In this document: positions 43,644-52,346 of the stretch, in pieces
How positions within the stretch are numbered: the stretch's first letter is position 1
How the letters are laid out: every line of letters begins with the position of its first letter
Origin: Burkholderiales bacterium
GTDB taxonomy: Bacteria; Pseudomonadota; Gammaproteobacteria; Burkholderiales; SG8-41
Direction of reading: 5' to 3'
DNA length: 64,000 bases
Assembly (NCBI GenBank): GCA_020854035.1
Contig: JADZGE010000004.1
Location: 20,279-84,278, forward strand
Translations under genes and position numbers: made by a program
The notes under the pieces: model-generated
What the model saw: only the letters and a program-made list of their open reading frames with translations
Told to the model about the DNA's origin: nothing
The model's database searches: none

Positions 43644-44494
43644 CGGTTCTCCCGCGGCGGGCCGGGGCCGCTCTCGCGCTGGCGCTCCTGTCGATCGTGC
43701 CGGGCGTCGCGGCGCAAGCGCCGCGCGATGCCGGCATCCCGACGCCCTACGTTCCCTCGACGAGCATCGCCGTCGACGAGATGCTGCGGGCGGCCGGCGT
43801 CGGGCCGCGGGATTTCGTCGTCGACCTGGGCTCGGGCGACGGGCGCATCGTGATCGCCGCGGCGCGGGACTACGGCGCGCGCGGGCTCGGCATCGAGATC
43901 GACGGCGGGCTGGTTCGCGAGAGCATCGAGAACGCGCGCAAGGCGGGAGTGGAAGAGCGGGTGACGTTTCGCCAGGGCGACGTCCTCGAGGCGGAGTTCT
44001 CCGAGGCGACCGTGGTGACGCTCTACCTGCTGCCGCAACTCGTCGAGCAGCTGAAGCCGCGGCTGCTCCGGATGCGCCCGGGCACGCGCATCGTGGCGCA
44101 CGACTTCGGTTTCGCCGACTGGCGCCCGGACCGGTCGGTCGTCATCTCCAAGCATTACCACCTGTACGTGGTGCCGGCGCGGGTCGGGGGAAAGTGGCGG
44201 CTTGAGGCGGACCTTCCCGGCGGCGCGCGCGGCTACGACTTCGAGCTCGAGCAGACTTTCCAGCAGGTGCGCGGCGGCGCGCGCGTCCCGGGCGGTTACC
44301 TGCCCGCGTTCGAGGCGCGGGTCGCCGGGGATCGCATCACCTTTGTGCTGGTCGAAGAGGACGCGAGCCACCATTTCGAGGGCCATGTGCGCGGCTACGA
44401 GATGGAAGGCACGGTGCGCTCGGGGGCCGGATTGAAGCGCGCCACGGGCCGCTGGCGGGCGACGCGCGTACTGGGTGTCCCCGACGAGGGGTAG
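43640..44494 (+). CDS. Exported SAM-methyltransferase paralogue 5 (most divergent copy)
   Basis: 284 residues starting in an ATGA overlap. The signal peptide MTVLPRRAGAALALALLSIV ends near VAAQA. The entry motif differs (YVPSTSIAVDEMLRAAGVG), but DLGSGDGR is intact at residue 62, followed by GIEIDGGL, RQGDVLEAEF, LYLLPQLVEQLKPRLL and RIVAHDFGFADWRPDR. Its linker before the C-terminal domain is shorter than in other copies (VVISKHYHLYVVPARVGGKW). The beta-rich domain keeps LEQTFQQVRGG and a final GHVRGYEMEGTV. The divergence suggests a different target within the same scheme. Confidence 0.9.
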   Translation: MTVLPRRAGAALALALLSIVPGVAAQAPRDAGIPTPYVPSTSIAVDEMLRAAGVGPRDFVVDLGSGDGRIVIAAARDYGARGLGIEIDGGLVRESIENARKAGVEERVTFRQGDVLEAEFSEATVVTLYLLPQLVEQLKPRLLRMRPGTRIVAHDFGFADWRPDRSVVISKHYHLYVVPARVGGKWRLEADLPGGARGYDFELEQTFQQVRGGARVPGGYLPAFEARVAGDRITFVLVEEDASHHFEGHVRGYEMEGTVRSGAGLKRATGRWRATRVLGVPDEG

Positions 44495-44497
44495 CCG

Positions 44498-45454
44498 GTG
44501 GCCGACCGTGCAGGCACGTGGCAGCCGGAGCGCGCGCGCGTTTCGACCATGATCCCGACGCACCCCGGATTCCGTGTTCTTCCGGGTGCTGCCGCGGCTG
44601 ATCGCTCCGGCATTGCCGCGGGTGCGGCGGCGGTGGCGATGCTCTGGTTCGCCGCGGCGTGCGCGCCGGCCTGGGCCCAGTTCCCCGACATCACGCTCAA
44701 GCCCCCCTACGTGCCGACGCCGCAGGTGACGGTCGACGAGATGCTGCGGCTCGCCGAAGTGACCGATCGGGACGTGGTGATGGACCTTGGTTCCGGCGAC
44801 GGGCGGCTCGCCATCACCGCGGCGGTAAAGTTCGGGGCGCGCGGCATCGGGATCGAGCTCGACGATACGCTCCTCATCCAGAGCGAGGAGAACGCGCGCC
44901 AGGCGGGCGTCGCGGATCGCGTGACATTCCTGGAGCAGGATCTTTTCCGCGCCGACCTCTCGCGGGCGACCGTGATCACCATGTATCTCCTCCCGGCGGT
45001 GAACATGAAGCTCAGGCCGGCGCTGCTCGCGTTGCGGCCCGGCACGCGCATCGTGTCGCACGACTTCGACCTCGGGGACTGGAGAGCGGACCGCAGGACG
45101 ACGATACGCAAGAACACGTTCCTCTGGATCGTGCCGGCGAAGGTGGCGGGCCGCTGGCGGGCGCGGCTGCCGCTGCCGCCGATCGAGCGCCTGCTCGAGC
45201 TCGATCTCGTCCAGCGCTACCAGGAGCTGAGCGCAACGGCGCGGCTGAACGGCGTGCCGGCGCAGGTCTGGGAGGCGAAGCTCTCGGGCGAGCGGCTGAG
45301 CTTCGTGGTGGTCGATACCACCGACCGGGACAATCACACGAGCCTCTATTTCACCGGGCGCGTCACGGGCGATGCGATCGAGGGCGAGGTGACGCGCGGG
45401 GTCGGCGCGACGCGCGCCACCGTGCGCTTTAGCGCGCGAAGGCTCGGCTCGTGA
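44498..45454 (+). CDS. Exported SAM-methyltransferase paralogue 6
   Basis: 318 residues from the GTG three bases after the previous stop; an internal ATG at 44549 would give 301. A long n-region precedes a hydrophobic GAAAVAMLWFAAACAPAWAQ, so cleavage is near residue 61 of the long form. YVPTPQVTVDEMLRLAEVT leads to DLGSGDGR at residue 96, GIELDDTL, EQDLFRADL, MYLLPAVNMKLRPALL and RIVSHDFDLGDWRADR. The C-terminal domain begins FLWIVPAKVAGRWRA and has VQRYQELSATA where sisters have LxQxFQ. The stop overlaps paralogue 7 (GTGA). Confidence 0.9.
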   Translation: MADRAGTWQPERARVSTMIPTHPGFRVLPGAAAADRSGIAAGAAAVAMLWFAAACAPAWAQFPDITLKPPYVPTPQVTVDEMLRLAEVTDRDVVMDLGSGDGRLAITAAVKFGARGIGIELDDTLLIQSEENARQAGVADRVTFLEQDLFRADLSRATVITMYLLPAVNMKLRPALLALRPGTRIVSHDFDLGDWRADRRTTIRKNTFLWIVPAKVAGRWRARLPLPPIERLLELDLVQRYQELSATARLNGVPAQVWEAKLSGERLSFVVVDTTDRDNHTSLYFTGRVTGDAIEGEVTRGVGATRATVRFSARRLGS

Positions 45455-46305
45455 GCGCCCGCGCGCGCGGCGCCGGATGGCTTGTGCTCGCCGCGCTCGC
45501 CTGCGGCGCTCGCGCGCAGGACCCCGACGTGCCGTACGTGCCGACCCCGCCCGCGGTGGTGGACGAGATGCTGCGCATGGCGAAGGTGGGGCCGGGCGAT
45601 TTCGTGATCGATCTCGGTTCCGGCGACGGGCGCATCGTCATCGCCGCGGCGAAACGGCACGGCGCGCGCGGTTTCGGCGTGGACATCGATGCGGGACTCG
45701 TCGACACGGCGCGCCGCGAAGCGAGGCGGCAGGGCGTCGCGGCGAGGGTCGCGTTCCACCATCGCAATCTCTTCATCACCGAGATCCGCGAAGCGACGGT
45801 GCTCACGCTGTACCTCTTCCCGGGCGTGCTCGCGCAGTTGCGCCCGCGCCTGCTGGCGGAATTGCAGCCCGGCACGCGGGTCGTCTCGCACGAGTTCGAC
45901 CTGGGGGAGTGGCGTCCCGACGAGCGCGCGAGCGTCAAGGTGCCGGACAAGCCCTACGGCGAGCCGAAGAGCGAAGTGTTCCTGTGGGTCGTTCCGGCGA
46001 ACGCGGCCGGCCGGTGGCGCTGGCGGTACGAGGCGGGCGGCGGCCGGAGCGTGCTCACCGAAGTGACGCTCGGCCAGAGGTTCCAGATGCTCGAAGGCAC
46101 GGCGCTCGCCGGCGGCCGCCCGGCCCGCCTGGAGAGCGCGTGGCTGCGCGGGAGCGAGATCCGGCTGCGCGTTGCCGGGGAGGCGGGCGGCGCGGAGTTC
46201 GCCGGTCGCATCTCGGGGGACACGATCGCCGGCACGGCAAGGCTTGACGGCGGGGGCGAAGTCGTCTGGAATGCCGCGCGAGCTGCAGGCGGGAGTGCCC
46301 CGTGA
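45451..46305 (+). CDS. Exported SAM-methyltransferase paralogue 7
   Basis: 284 residues from a GTG overlapping the previous stop. The short signal peptide GWLVLAALACGARAQ ends near residue 23. YVPTPPAVVDEMLRMAKVG is followed by DLGSGDGR at residue 54, GVDIDAGL, HRNLFITEI, LYLFPGVLAQLRPRLL and RVVSHEFDLGEWRPDE. The C-terminal beta-rich domain is complete (FLWVVPANAAGRWRW, LGQRFQMLEGT, GRISGDTIAGTA). It is the last of five tightly packed copies; 105 bases separate it from paralogue 8. Confidence 0.9.
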   Translation: MSARARGAGWLVLAALACGARAQDPDVPYVPTPPAVVDEMLRMAKVGPGDFVIDLGSGDGRIVIAAAKRHGARGFGVDIDAGLVDTARREARRQGVAARVAFHHRNLFITEIREATVLTLYLFPGVLAQLRPRLLAELQPGTRVVSHEFDLGEWRPDERASVKVPDKPYGEPKSEVFLWVVPANAAGRWRWRYEAGGGRSVLTEVTLGQRFQMLEGTALAGGRPARLESAWLRGSEIRLRVAGEAGGAEFAGRISGDTIAGTARLDGGGEVVWNAARAAGGSAP

Positions 46306-46410
46306 TCGCGGGCGGAAGACCGGAGGCCGGCGACGAGGGCCGTGCCGGGCATATTGGAACGGGGCCGGCGCGCGCGCAGGCTGCCGGCCGTTGACTCGAA
46401 AGGAATCGGG

Positions 46411-47325
46411 ATGAACCTCATGATGAACCGGTGGAAAGCGCTGGCGGCGGCGCTCACGCTCGTTGCCGCGCCCGTCGCGTCGCAGGAAGGGCAGGGCGAC
46501 GTTGTCTACGTGCCCACTCCGCAGATCGTGGTCGACGAGATGCTCAACATGGCGAAGGTCGGGCCGAAGGACTTCCTGATCGACCTCGGCTCGGGTGACG
46601 GTCGCATCGTCATCACGGCGGCCAAGAAACACGGCGCGCGCGGCTTCGGCGTCGATCTCGACCGCTACCTCCTCAAGCTCGCCAACGCGGGCGCCCAGAA
46701 GGAAGGCGTCTCGGATCGCGCGAAGTTCGTCGAGGAGAACCTCTTCAACACGGATCTCACGCAGGCGACGGTGATCACGACCTACCTGCTGCCGGAGATG
46801 AACCTGAAACTGCGCCCGAAGATCCTCGCGCTGAAGCCCGGCACCCGCGTGGTGGCCCACGACTACCACATGGGCGAGTGGAGCGCGGACCAGGAGCGGG
46901 TGCTCATCGTCCCCGAGAAAACGGTGGGCGACCCCGGCAAGAGCTACATCTACCTCTGGCTCGTGCCGGCGCGGGTGGCCGGCGTGTGGGAATCGCGGCT
47001 CGCGGCGGGCGGCGAGGCCCGCCAGTACGCCTTCTACTTCGACCAGGAGTTCCAGGAAGTGAGCGGCAAGGTGACGGTCAACGGCCGCCAGGCCAAGTTC
47101 TCCCGGTTCCGGCTGGCGGGGGATGCGGTGAATTTCGTCATCACCGCGAACCTCGGCGGCAAGCCCGTCTCGCACCGCTTCAACGGCCGCGTGAAGGACG
47201 GCACGATCGAGGGCAACGTCACGGTCACCGGTGACGCGCCGGGGCCACGCGTGATTCCGTGGACGGCCACGCAGAGCGCGCACGGCGAAATGAAGATGGG
47301 CAACGACGCCGCGGGCGGCCGGTGA
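46411..47325 (+). CDS. Exported SAM-methyltransferase paralogue 8
   Basis: 304 residues from an ATG preceded by AAAGGAATCGGG. The signal peptide is NRWKALAAALTLVAAPVASQ. YVPTPQIVVDEMLNMAKVG leads to DLGSGDGR at residue 58, GVDLDRYL, EENLFNTDL, TYLLPEMNLKLRPKIL and RVVAHDYHMGEWSADQ. The C-terminal beta-rich domain includes YLWLVPARVAGVWES, FDQEFQEVSGK and GRVKDGTIEGNV. The stop overlaps the GTG of an APC permease (GTGA), which links this end of the array to an amino-acid or amine transporter. A possible separate promoter in the 105-base gap upstream is not clear. Confidence 0.9.
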   Translation: MNLMMNRWKALAAALTLVAAPVASQEGQGDVVYVPTPQIVVDEMLNMAKVGPKDFLIDLGSGDGRIVITAAKKHGARGFGVDLDRYLLKLANAGAQKEGVSDRAKFVEENLFNTDLTQATVITTYLLPEMNLKLRPKILALKPGTRVVAHDYHMGEWSADQERVLIVPEKTVGDPGKSYIYLWLVPARVAGVWESRLAAGGEARQYAFYFDQEFQEVSGKVTVNGRQAKFSRFRLAGDAVNFVITANLGGKPVSHRFNGRVKDGTIEGNVTVTGDAPGPRVIPWTATQSAHGEMKMGNDAAGGR

Positions 47326-48686
47326 GCGCGGCGAGCGGCGGCGCGCAAGGGCAGCCGCGCCAGACCCTGTCGGTTCCCGATGCCGTCGGCATTATCGTCG
47401 GCCTGATCGTCGGCGCGGGCATTTTCGGCACGCCGGCCATCGTCGCCGGCGCGATGGGGAGCGAGCCCCTCATACTGGCGGCGTGGGTTGCCGGTGGCCT
47501 CTTCTCCGTCATCGGCGCGTTGTGCTATGCCGAGCTCGCCACCGCGTTCCCGTCGCCCGGCGGCGAGTACCACTTCATCCACCGGGCCTACGGCCGGTCC
47601 CTCGCCTTTCTCTACGGCTGGGCCCGGATGACCGTGATCGTCGCGGGCTCGATCGCCGTCTTCGCCTATCTCTTCGGCGATTACCTCTCGCGCGTCGTCA
47701 ACCTCGGGGCGCATTCCTCCGCGATCTGGGCGGCGTTCGTCGTGGTCGTACTGACGGGCGTCAACTACGCGGGAATCCGGGAGGGCAAGGCCACGCAGAA
47801 CCTCTTCACGGCGCTGGAGGTGGCGGGGCTCGTCCTGATCGTCGTGGCCGGCCTCGTGCTCGCCCCGGCGCCCGCCGCGCCGGCAGCGGCTGCCCCGGCG
47901 CCGGGCGGCGGCGGGCCATGGTACATGGGCGCCGGTCTCGGCACCGCCATGCTGTTCGTGCTGTTCACCTACGGCGGCTGGAACGACGCCGCCTACATCT
48001 CGGCGGAAGTACGCCGGCGGGAGCGCAACATGTCGCGGGCGCTCCTGCTCGCGATCGGCATCGTCGCGGTGCTCTACGTGCTCGTGAACGTCGCCTACCT
48101 GAAGGGGCTGGGCTACGAGGCGATGGCCCGCTCGGACGCGGTCGCGGCCGATCTGCTGAAGGCGGTGTGGGGCGGCACCGGCGAGAAGATCATCTCGGTC
48201 ATGATCGCGATCGCCGCGCTCACCTCCGTCAACGGCTCGATCATCGTCGGCGCGCGCTCGAACTACGCGCTCGGGCGCGACTGGCCGCTGCTCGGCGTGC
48301 TCGGCCGCTGGGACGAGGCGAGCGGTTCGCCGCGCGCCGCGATGCTGGTGCAGGGCGCGATCGCGCTCGCGCTGGTCGGGCTCGGGGCGATCCGCAGCGC
48401 GGGCTTCAAGGGGCTGGTCGAGTATTCGCTGCCGGTGTTCTGGGGCTTCTTCCTGCTGGTCGGCATCGCGCTCTTCGTGCTGCGCGTGCGCGAACCCGGG
48501 GCGCCGCGGCCGTTCCGGGTGCCGGGCTACCCGGTGATCCCGGCGATTTTCGTGCTGATGTGTGGCTACCTGCTCTACTCGAGCCTCGCCTACCATCGTA
48601 CCCATGCGCTGACGGGGCTCGGGGTGCTGGCGGTGGGGGCAGTGGTGCTCCTCTTCGCGGGGCGGAGCAAGCGGATCGCGTCGTGA
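47322..48686 (+). CDS. APC-superfamily amino acid/polyamine permease
   Basis: 454 residues from a GTG overlapping paralogue 8. About twelve membrane helices. The first helix carries the APC signature VGIIVGLIVGAGIFGTPAIV, with the unwound GAGIF substrate motif, and FPSPGGEYHFIHRAYGR follows near residue 73. Later helices contain FTYGGWNDAAYISAEVRRRERN, another hallmark of this branch. It should import an amino acid, polyamine or related amine across the inner membrane. A low-complexity Ala/Pro loop near residues 185-198 is unusual. Co-translation with an exported methyltransferase suggests a shared substrate pathway, but this is inference. Confidence 0.93.
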   Translation: MSAASGGAQGQPRQTLSVPDAVGIIVGLIVGAGIFGTPAIVAGAMGSEPLILAAWVAGGLFSVIGALCYAELATAFPSPGGEYHFIHRAYGRSLAFLYGWARMTVIVAGSIAVFAYLFGDYLSRVVNLGAHSSAIWAAFVVVVLTGVNYAGIREGKATQNLFTALEVAGLVLIVVAGLVLAPAPAAPAAAAPAPGGGGPWYMGAGLGTAMLFVLFTYGGWNDAAYISAEVRRRERNMSRALLLAIGIVAVLYVLVNVAYLKGLGYEAMARSDAVAADLLKAVWGGTGEKIISVMIAIAALTSVNGSIIVGARSNYALGRDWPLLGVLGRWDEASGSPRAAMLVQGAIALALVGLGAIRSAGFKGLVEYSLPVFWGFFLLVGIALFVLRVREPGAPRPFRVPGYPVIPAIFVLMCGYLLYSSLAYHRTHALTGLGVLAVGAVVLLFAGRSKRIAS

Positions 48687-48737
48687 CCCGATGTGGCGGA
48701 CCGCCTGGCCGGGGCCGCTGGCCGGACACGGGGCGGG

Positions 48738-49916
48738 TCAGGTGAGCCGTATCGGCAGCCGCGTCCAGCCACCGAGCGGGTGGGTTCCGCGTTCCGCAGC
48801 CGCATCGGCCGCGAGCTCGATGCGGGCCGTCATCGCAAGGAGGGCGCGCACGGCGAGGACCAGTTCGAGCGTGGCGAGCGGACGGCCCGGGCAGACGTGG
48901 ATGCCGGTACCGTAGACGAGGTTGTTGGGCGCGTTGTCGCGGGGCCGGAACGCGTCCGGATCGCCGAACACCGTCTCGTCGCGATTGGCGGAGGTCCAGT
49001 TGAGCTCGACGCGGGTGCCGGGCTCGAGCACGAAACCGGCGATCCGGGTCGCCCGGGTCGTCACCCTCCGGTTGGCGAGGAAGGGGTCGTCGATGCGCAG
49101 CATCTCGTCGATCGCTTCGGGCAGATCCCCGGGACGCGCTCGCAGCGCCGCCTGCTCCGCGGGGTGCGTCGCCAGGAAGTGAACCGCGACGCCCAGCGCC
49201 GCGGCTATGGAGGCCAGGTCGCCGGCGGTGAAGTTGCGCAGGATCGACACGACGTCGGCATCGGGCAGAGCCCGGCCATTCACGACGGCGCGCAGCAATT
49301 CCGTCGTCGGGTCCCGCGGAGCCGCATCGCCCAGCTCGCGACGGCGCCGGATCTGCGCCGCGACGAGGGCGTCGAAAGCGGCCGCCACCGCGGCCGTCCG
49401 CGAGCGCTCCGCCGAGCGCGTCGCGGCGTGATTGTCCGCCATCCACGCGAGGAGCTCGTCCTCGATGCCCTGCCAGCCGAGCCACTCGGCCTGCGCGCGC
49501 ACGGCGAACGGATAGCCAAGTGCGGTGATCGCATCGACGGCGCGGTGTCGCGGCAGAGCGGCCACGGTCTCGCGGGCGATGGTGCGCAGGCGCGGCTCGA
49601 GCGTTTGCATGCGCCCGGGCGTGAAAAACGGGTCGATGACCGCGCGGTACGCCGCGTGCTCGGGCGGGTCGAGGCCGTTCGGCACGTGACGGTGGGCCGA
49701 CACCGCGGAGGAGAACGTCGCCGGATCGGCGGCCGCCGCGACCACGTCCGCGTGCCTGAGGAGGGTGACGCCAGCCGGCGAGCGGGCGACCGGACACGCC
49801 GCGCGCCGCGTGTCGCGGGTCCGCCGCTCGTCGGAAAGCGCCGGCTCGGAGAGCGGCTCCCGGCCGGGAATCGAATCACTCACGCCCGTATTCTCGCACG
49901 GCGGAGGCGTGTTCAC
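48738..49916 (-). CDS. Cytochrome P450
   Basis: 392 residues from a GTG at 49916, chosen because GGGGGAG lies six bases upstream; another GTG at 49883 is possible. The haem loop YGTGIHVCPGRPLATLEL carries the cysteine ligand near residue 342 of this start. The I-helix motif FTAGDLASIAAAL lacks the usual acid-alcohol pair in its standard form (D-L instead of D/E-T), and the K-helix ExxR lies in IDEMLRIDD. No redox partner gene is adjacent. The lack of a Thr next to the acid may alter oxygen activation. It is a soluble bacterial class I-type enzyme of unknown substrate, convergent with the APC permease. Confidence 0.94.
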   Translation of the reverse strand: MNTPPPCENTGVSDSIPGREPLSEPALSDERRTRDTRRAACPVARSPAGVTLLRHADVVAAAADPATFSSAVSAHRHVPNGLDPPEHAAYRAVIDPFFTPGRMQTLEPRLRTIARETVAALPRHRAVDAITALGYPFAVRAQAEWLGWQGIEDELLAWMADNHAATRSAERSRTAAVAAAFDALVAAQIRRRRELGDAAPRDPTTELLRAVVNGRALPDADVVSILRNFTAGDLASIAAALGVAVHFLATHPAEQAALRARPGDLPEAIDEMLRIDDPFLANRRVTTRATRIAGFVLEPGTRVELNWTSANRDETVFGDPDAFRPRDNAPNNLVYGTGIHVCPGRPLATLELVLAVRALLAMTARIELAADAAAERGTHPLGGWTRLPIRLT

Positions 49917-50017
49917 GCGAGACTCCCCCGCGTGTCGTCCCGTGACTCCACCGCACGGCGACACCGCCACGGCTCGCCTCGCCCGCCGGAACCATCCTAG
50001 AAGACACGCGCCGCGAG

Positions 50018-51028
50018 CTACTGGACATCCTTCACCGCCGCCTTGAATATCGGAGCGAGGTTCACGCTCTCCTTCGCGATCTGCTCGATCGTCTCCTGCT
50101 GCTTCTCGCCGGACATGAATGTCGCCGGCCAGCCGTTCTTCTTCATTTCCTCGAGCAGCGCCGGGTCCGCCATGATCGCGCCGAGCGCCGCCCGGAACGC
50201 CGCGGCGGCCTTCGGATCGGTCCTGGGCGGAGCATAGTAGCTGCGGTTGGTTTCCAGGATGCTCGCGACAGCGCGCATCAGGTTCTTCTTCTCCGCGGGG
50301 ACGGCTTCAATCGCCGTCGGAACGTCCGGAAATTCCGGTATGCGTTGAGAAGTGAGGACCAGGATCGGACGCTTGTCGCCCGAGCGCAGCGATGCCATCG
50401 ACTCGGCCAGCCCGACGGAATTGCCGTCGCCGTCACCCTTGATCACCGCGAGCTCGGTGTCGGCGAGGCCCTGATAGCCCGTGACCGCCTTCAACTTGAA
50501 CTCGAGCGCATCGGCGAGCACGGCCATGGCGTAAAAATCCTCGTCGGTACCCTGCGACGGATAGACGAACGGCCGGCCGAGCTTCACCACGTCCTCTATC
50601 GTCCTGATCGGGGACTTGCCGCCCACTCCCAGTACCCTCGGCTGGCTGTTGGCGCGGCCGAGGAACGTGAACCGGGTCACATCGAACTGCGCGCCCGCGC
50701 TGCTTGCCATCTGGGCCATGATGAGTGTCGATGCGTTCCCGAACCCCACGCTGTAGCCGTCGGCCTTCAACCGCCAGATGTGATTGGCGGCCTTGAGGCC
50801 CCCGCCGCCCGGCATGTTGTTGATCCGGACCTCGGAGGCGCCGAGCTGCTTCTGAAGGTACGGAGCGACCATCCGCGCAAAGCGCGTGTGGCCACCCGCC
50901 GCGCTCCCGGCCACGATGACCGTGAGCACTTTCCCCTTGTAGTACTCCGGGGCCTGGGCCGCCGACTGCCACGCGACGCTCATGAGCGCCGGCACGGCAA
51001 GCGCTGCCACCCATCTTCCTGCGATCAT
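50018..51028 (-). CDS. Bug/TctC-like periplasmic solute-binding protein
   Basis: 336 residues with a Sec signal peptide (AALAVPALMSVAWQSAAQA, cleavage near residue 26). The mature start YYKGKVLTVIVAGSAAGGHT differs from the classical WPxKPxxxIVPFxxGG pattern. Later segments VRINNMPGGGGLKAANHIW, VGYGN-like VGFGNASTL and the C-terminal KKNGWPATFMSGEKQQE place it in the TTT receptor superfamily, in the longer branch often annotated only as tricarboxylate transport protein. No membrane subunits adjoin it. It is the third such receptor in the window. It follows no operon partner on its strand. Confidence 0.88.
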   Translation of the reverse strand: MIAGRWVAALAVPALMSVAWQSAAQAPEYYKGKVLTVIVAGSAAGGHTRFARMVAPYLQKQLGASEVRINNMPGGGGLKAANHIWRLKADGYSVGFGNASTLIMAQMASSAGAQFDVTRFTFLGRANSQPRVLGVGGKSPIRTIEDVVKLGRPFVYPSQGTDEDFYAMAVLADALEFKLKAVTGYQGLADTELAVIKGDGDGNSVGLAESMASLRSGDKRPILVLTSQRIPEFPDVPTAIEAVPAEKKNLMRAVASILETNRSYYAPPRTDPKAAAAFRAALGAIMADPALLEEMKKNGWPATFMSGEKQQETIEQIAKESVNLAPIFKAAVKDVQ

Positions 51029-51179
51029 CGCGTTCTCCTCTGGTTGTGTTCCGGTTCCGCGCGTAATGGAATGATAAGCGTGCCGCCTCGTTCACGTCAT
51101 GAGGGCCGGGCTTCGGCCTCCACGCCACCGATTCGAAGGAGCCTCGTCGGAGGTCCTCTCTCTTCCCGCGTGTGCCCGT

Positions 51180-52340
51180 TCAGGAGGGAGATCGGGCCCG
51201 CCGGGGGGCCGGGCTCCCTGGAAGGAGCTTCACCTGCGCCGGATCGATCCCGACCGCTACTTCGGTTCCGGGTGCGTATCCTGCATCGCCGGCGTAGTGC
51301 GCCTGGTCCACTATGAGGGACACGCCCCGCACGCTCACCCGGTAGCGCACGAACTCTCCCAGGAACTCGCGTTCCGTCACCGCGCCGGGCAGCCAGATGA
51401 CGCCGGGCGCCGGGCTCGCTCCCGCGGCCGCGAGCTTCAGGGCGTGCGGGCGGACGGCGATCTCGGCGCCCCCCGTCCCGGCCGCATCGGCCTTGAGCGG
51501 GATTTCGCCCAGGACTTCGCTCCGGAAGGCGGGCCCCTCGCCCGCGCCGACGATCGTTCCGGGGAACAGATTGATCGTTCCGACGAAGGTGGCGATGAAG
51601 CGGTTCGCCGGCGCGTCGTAGAGTTCGACCGGCGTGCCGACCTGCTGGATGACGCCCTGGTCGAGCACCGCGACGCGGTCCGCGATCGAGAGCGCTTCCT
51701 CCTGGTCGTGCGTCACGAAGATCGTGGTGATGCCGAGCTTTCGCTGCAGCGCGAGCAGTTCCGAGCGCATGTGTATGCGCAGTTTCGCGTCGAGGTTGGA
51801 GAGCGGCTCGTCGAGCAGCAGCACCTTGGGTTCGATCGCGATGGTGCGCGCGAGCGCGACGCGCTGCTGCTGCCCGCCGGAGAGCTGCCCGGGGCGGCGC
51901 TCGCCGAACTCGCCGAGCCCCACGAGTTCCAGCGCGGCGGCGACGCGGCGCTCGATCTCGGCGCGAGGGAGCCTCCTTTCCACCAGCCCGAAGGCGACGT
52001 TCCCGCGCACCGTCATGTGCGGCCAGAGCGCGTAGTTCTGGAACACCATCCCGATGTCGCGGTGCCACGGCGGCACGCGCGTCACGTCTTCGCCTCCCAC
52101 GCGGATCTTGCCCGCGCCCGGGTCGAGAAATCCCGCAAGGAGCCGCAGGAGCGTCGACTTCCCCGAGCCGGAGGGCCCGAGCAGCGCGAAGAACTCGCCG
52201 GGCTCGATCGCGATGCTGACGCCGGTCAGCACCTGCGTCCTGCCGTAGGAAAGCGACACCCCCGCGAACTCGACCGGAACCTTGCGCAGCGCCCCGATTG
52301 CGGACCCGTCATCCATCACCCGCCACCCGTCGCTTTTCAC
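51180..52340 (-). CDS. ABC transporter ATP-binding protein (FbpC/PotA type)
   Basis: 386 residues from a GTG at 52340; an ATG at 52316 is an alternative. Walker A is LLGPSGSGKST near residue 55, the signature LSGGQQQRVALAR near 155, and Walker B VLLLDEPLSNLD near 177, then H-loop FVTHDQEEAL near 212. A C-terminal TOBE domain follows (about 260-370). This architecture fits iron(III), thiosulfate or polyamine importers. The gene starts six bases after the permease and is the last of a three-gene operon receptor-permease-ATPase. Confidence 0.95.
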   Translation of the reverse strand: MKSDGWRVMDDGSAIGALRKVPVEFAGVSLSYGRTQVLTGVSIAIEPGEFFALLGPSGSGKSTLLRLLAGFLDPGAGKIRVGGEDVTRVPPWHRDIGMVFQNYALWPHMTVRGNVAFGLVERRLPRAEIERRVAAALELVGLGEFGERRPGQLSGGQQQRVALARTIAIEPKVLLLDEPLSNLDAKLRIHMRSELLALQRKLGITTIFVTHDQEEALSIADRVAVLDQGVIQQVGTPVELYDAPANRFIATFVGTINLFPGTIVGAGEGPAFRSEVLGEIPLKADAAGTGGAEIAVRPHALKLAAAGASPAPGVIWLPGAVTEREFLGEFVRYRVSVRGVSLIVDQAHYAGDAGYAPGTEVAVGIDPAQVKLLPGSPAPRRARSPS

Positions 52341-52346
52341 CCGGTC

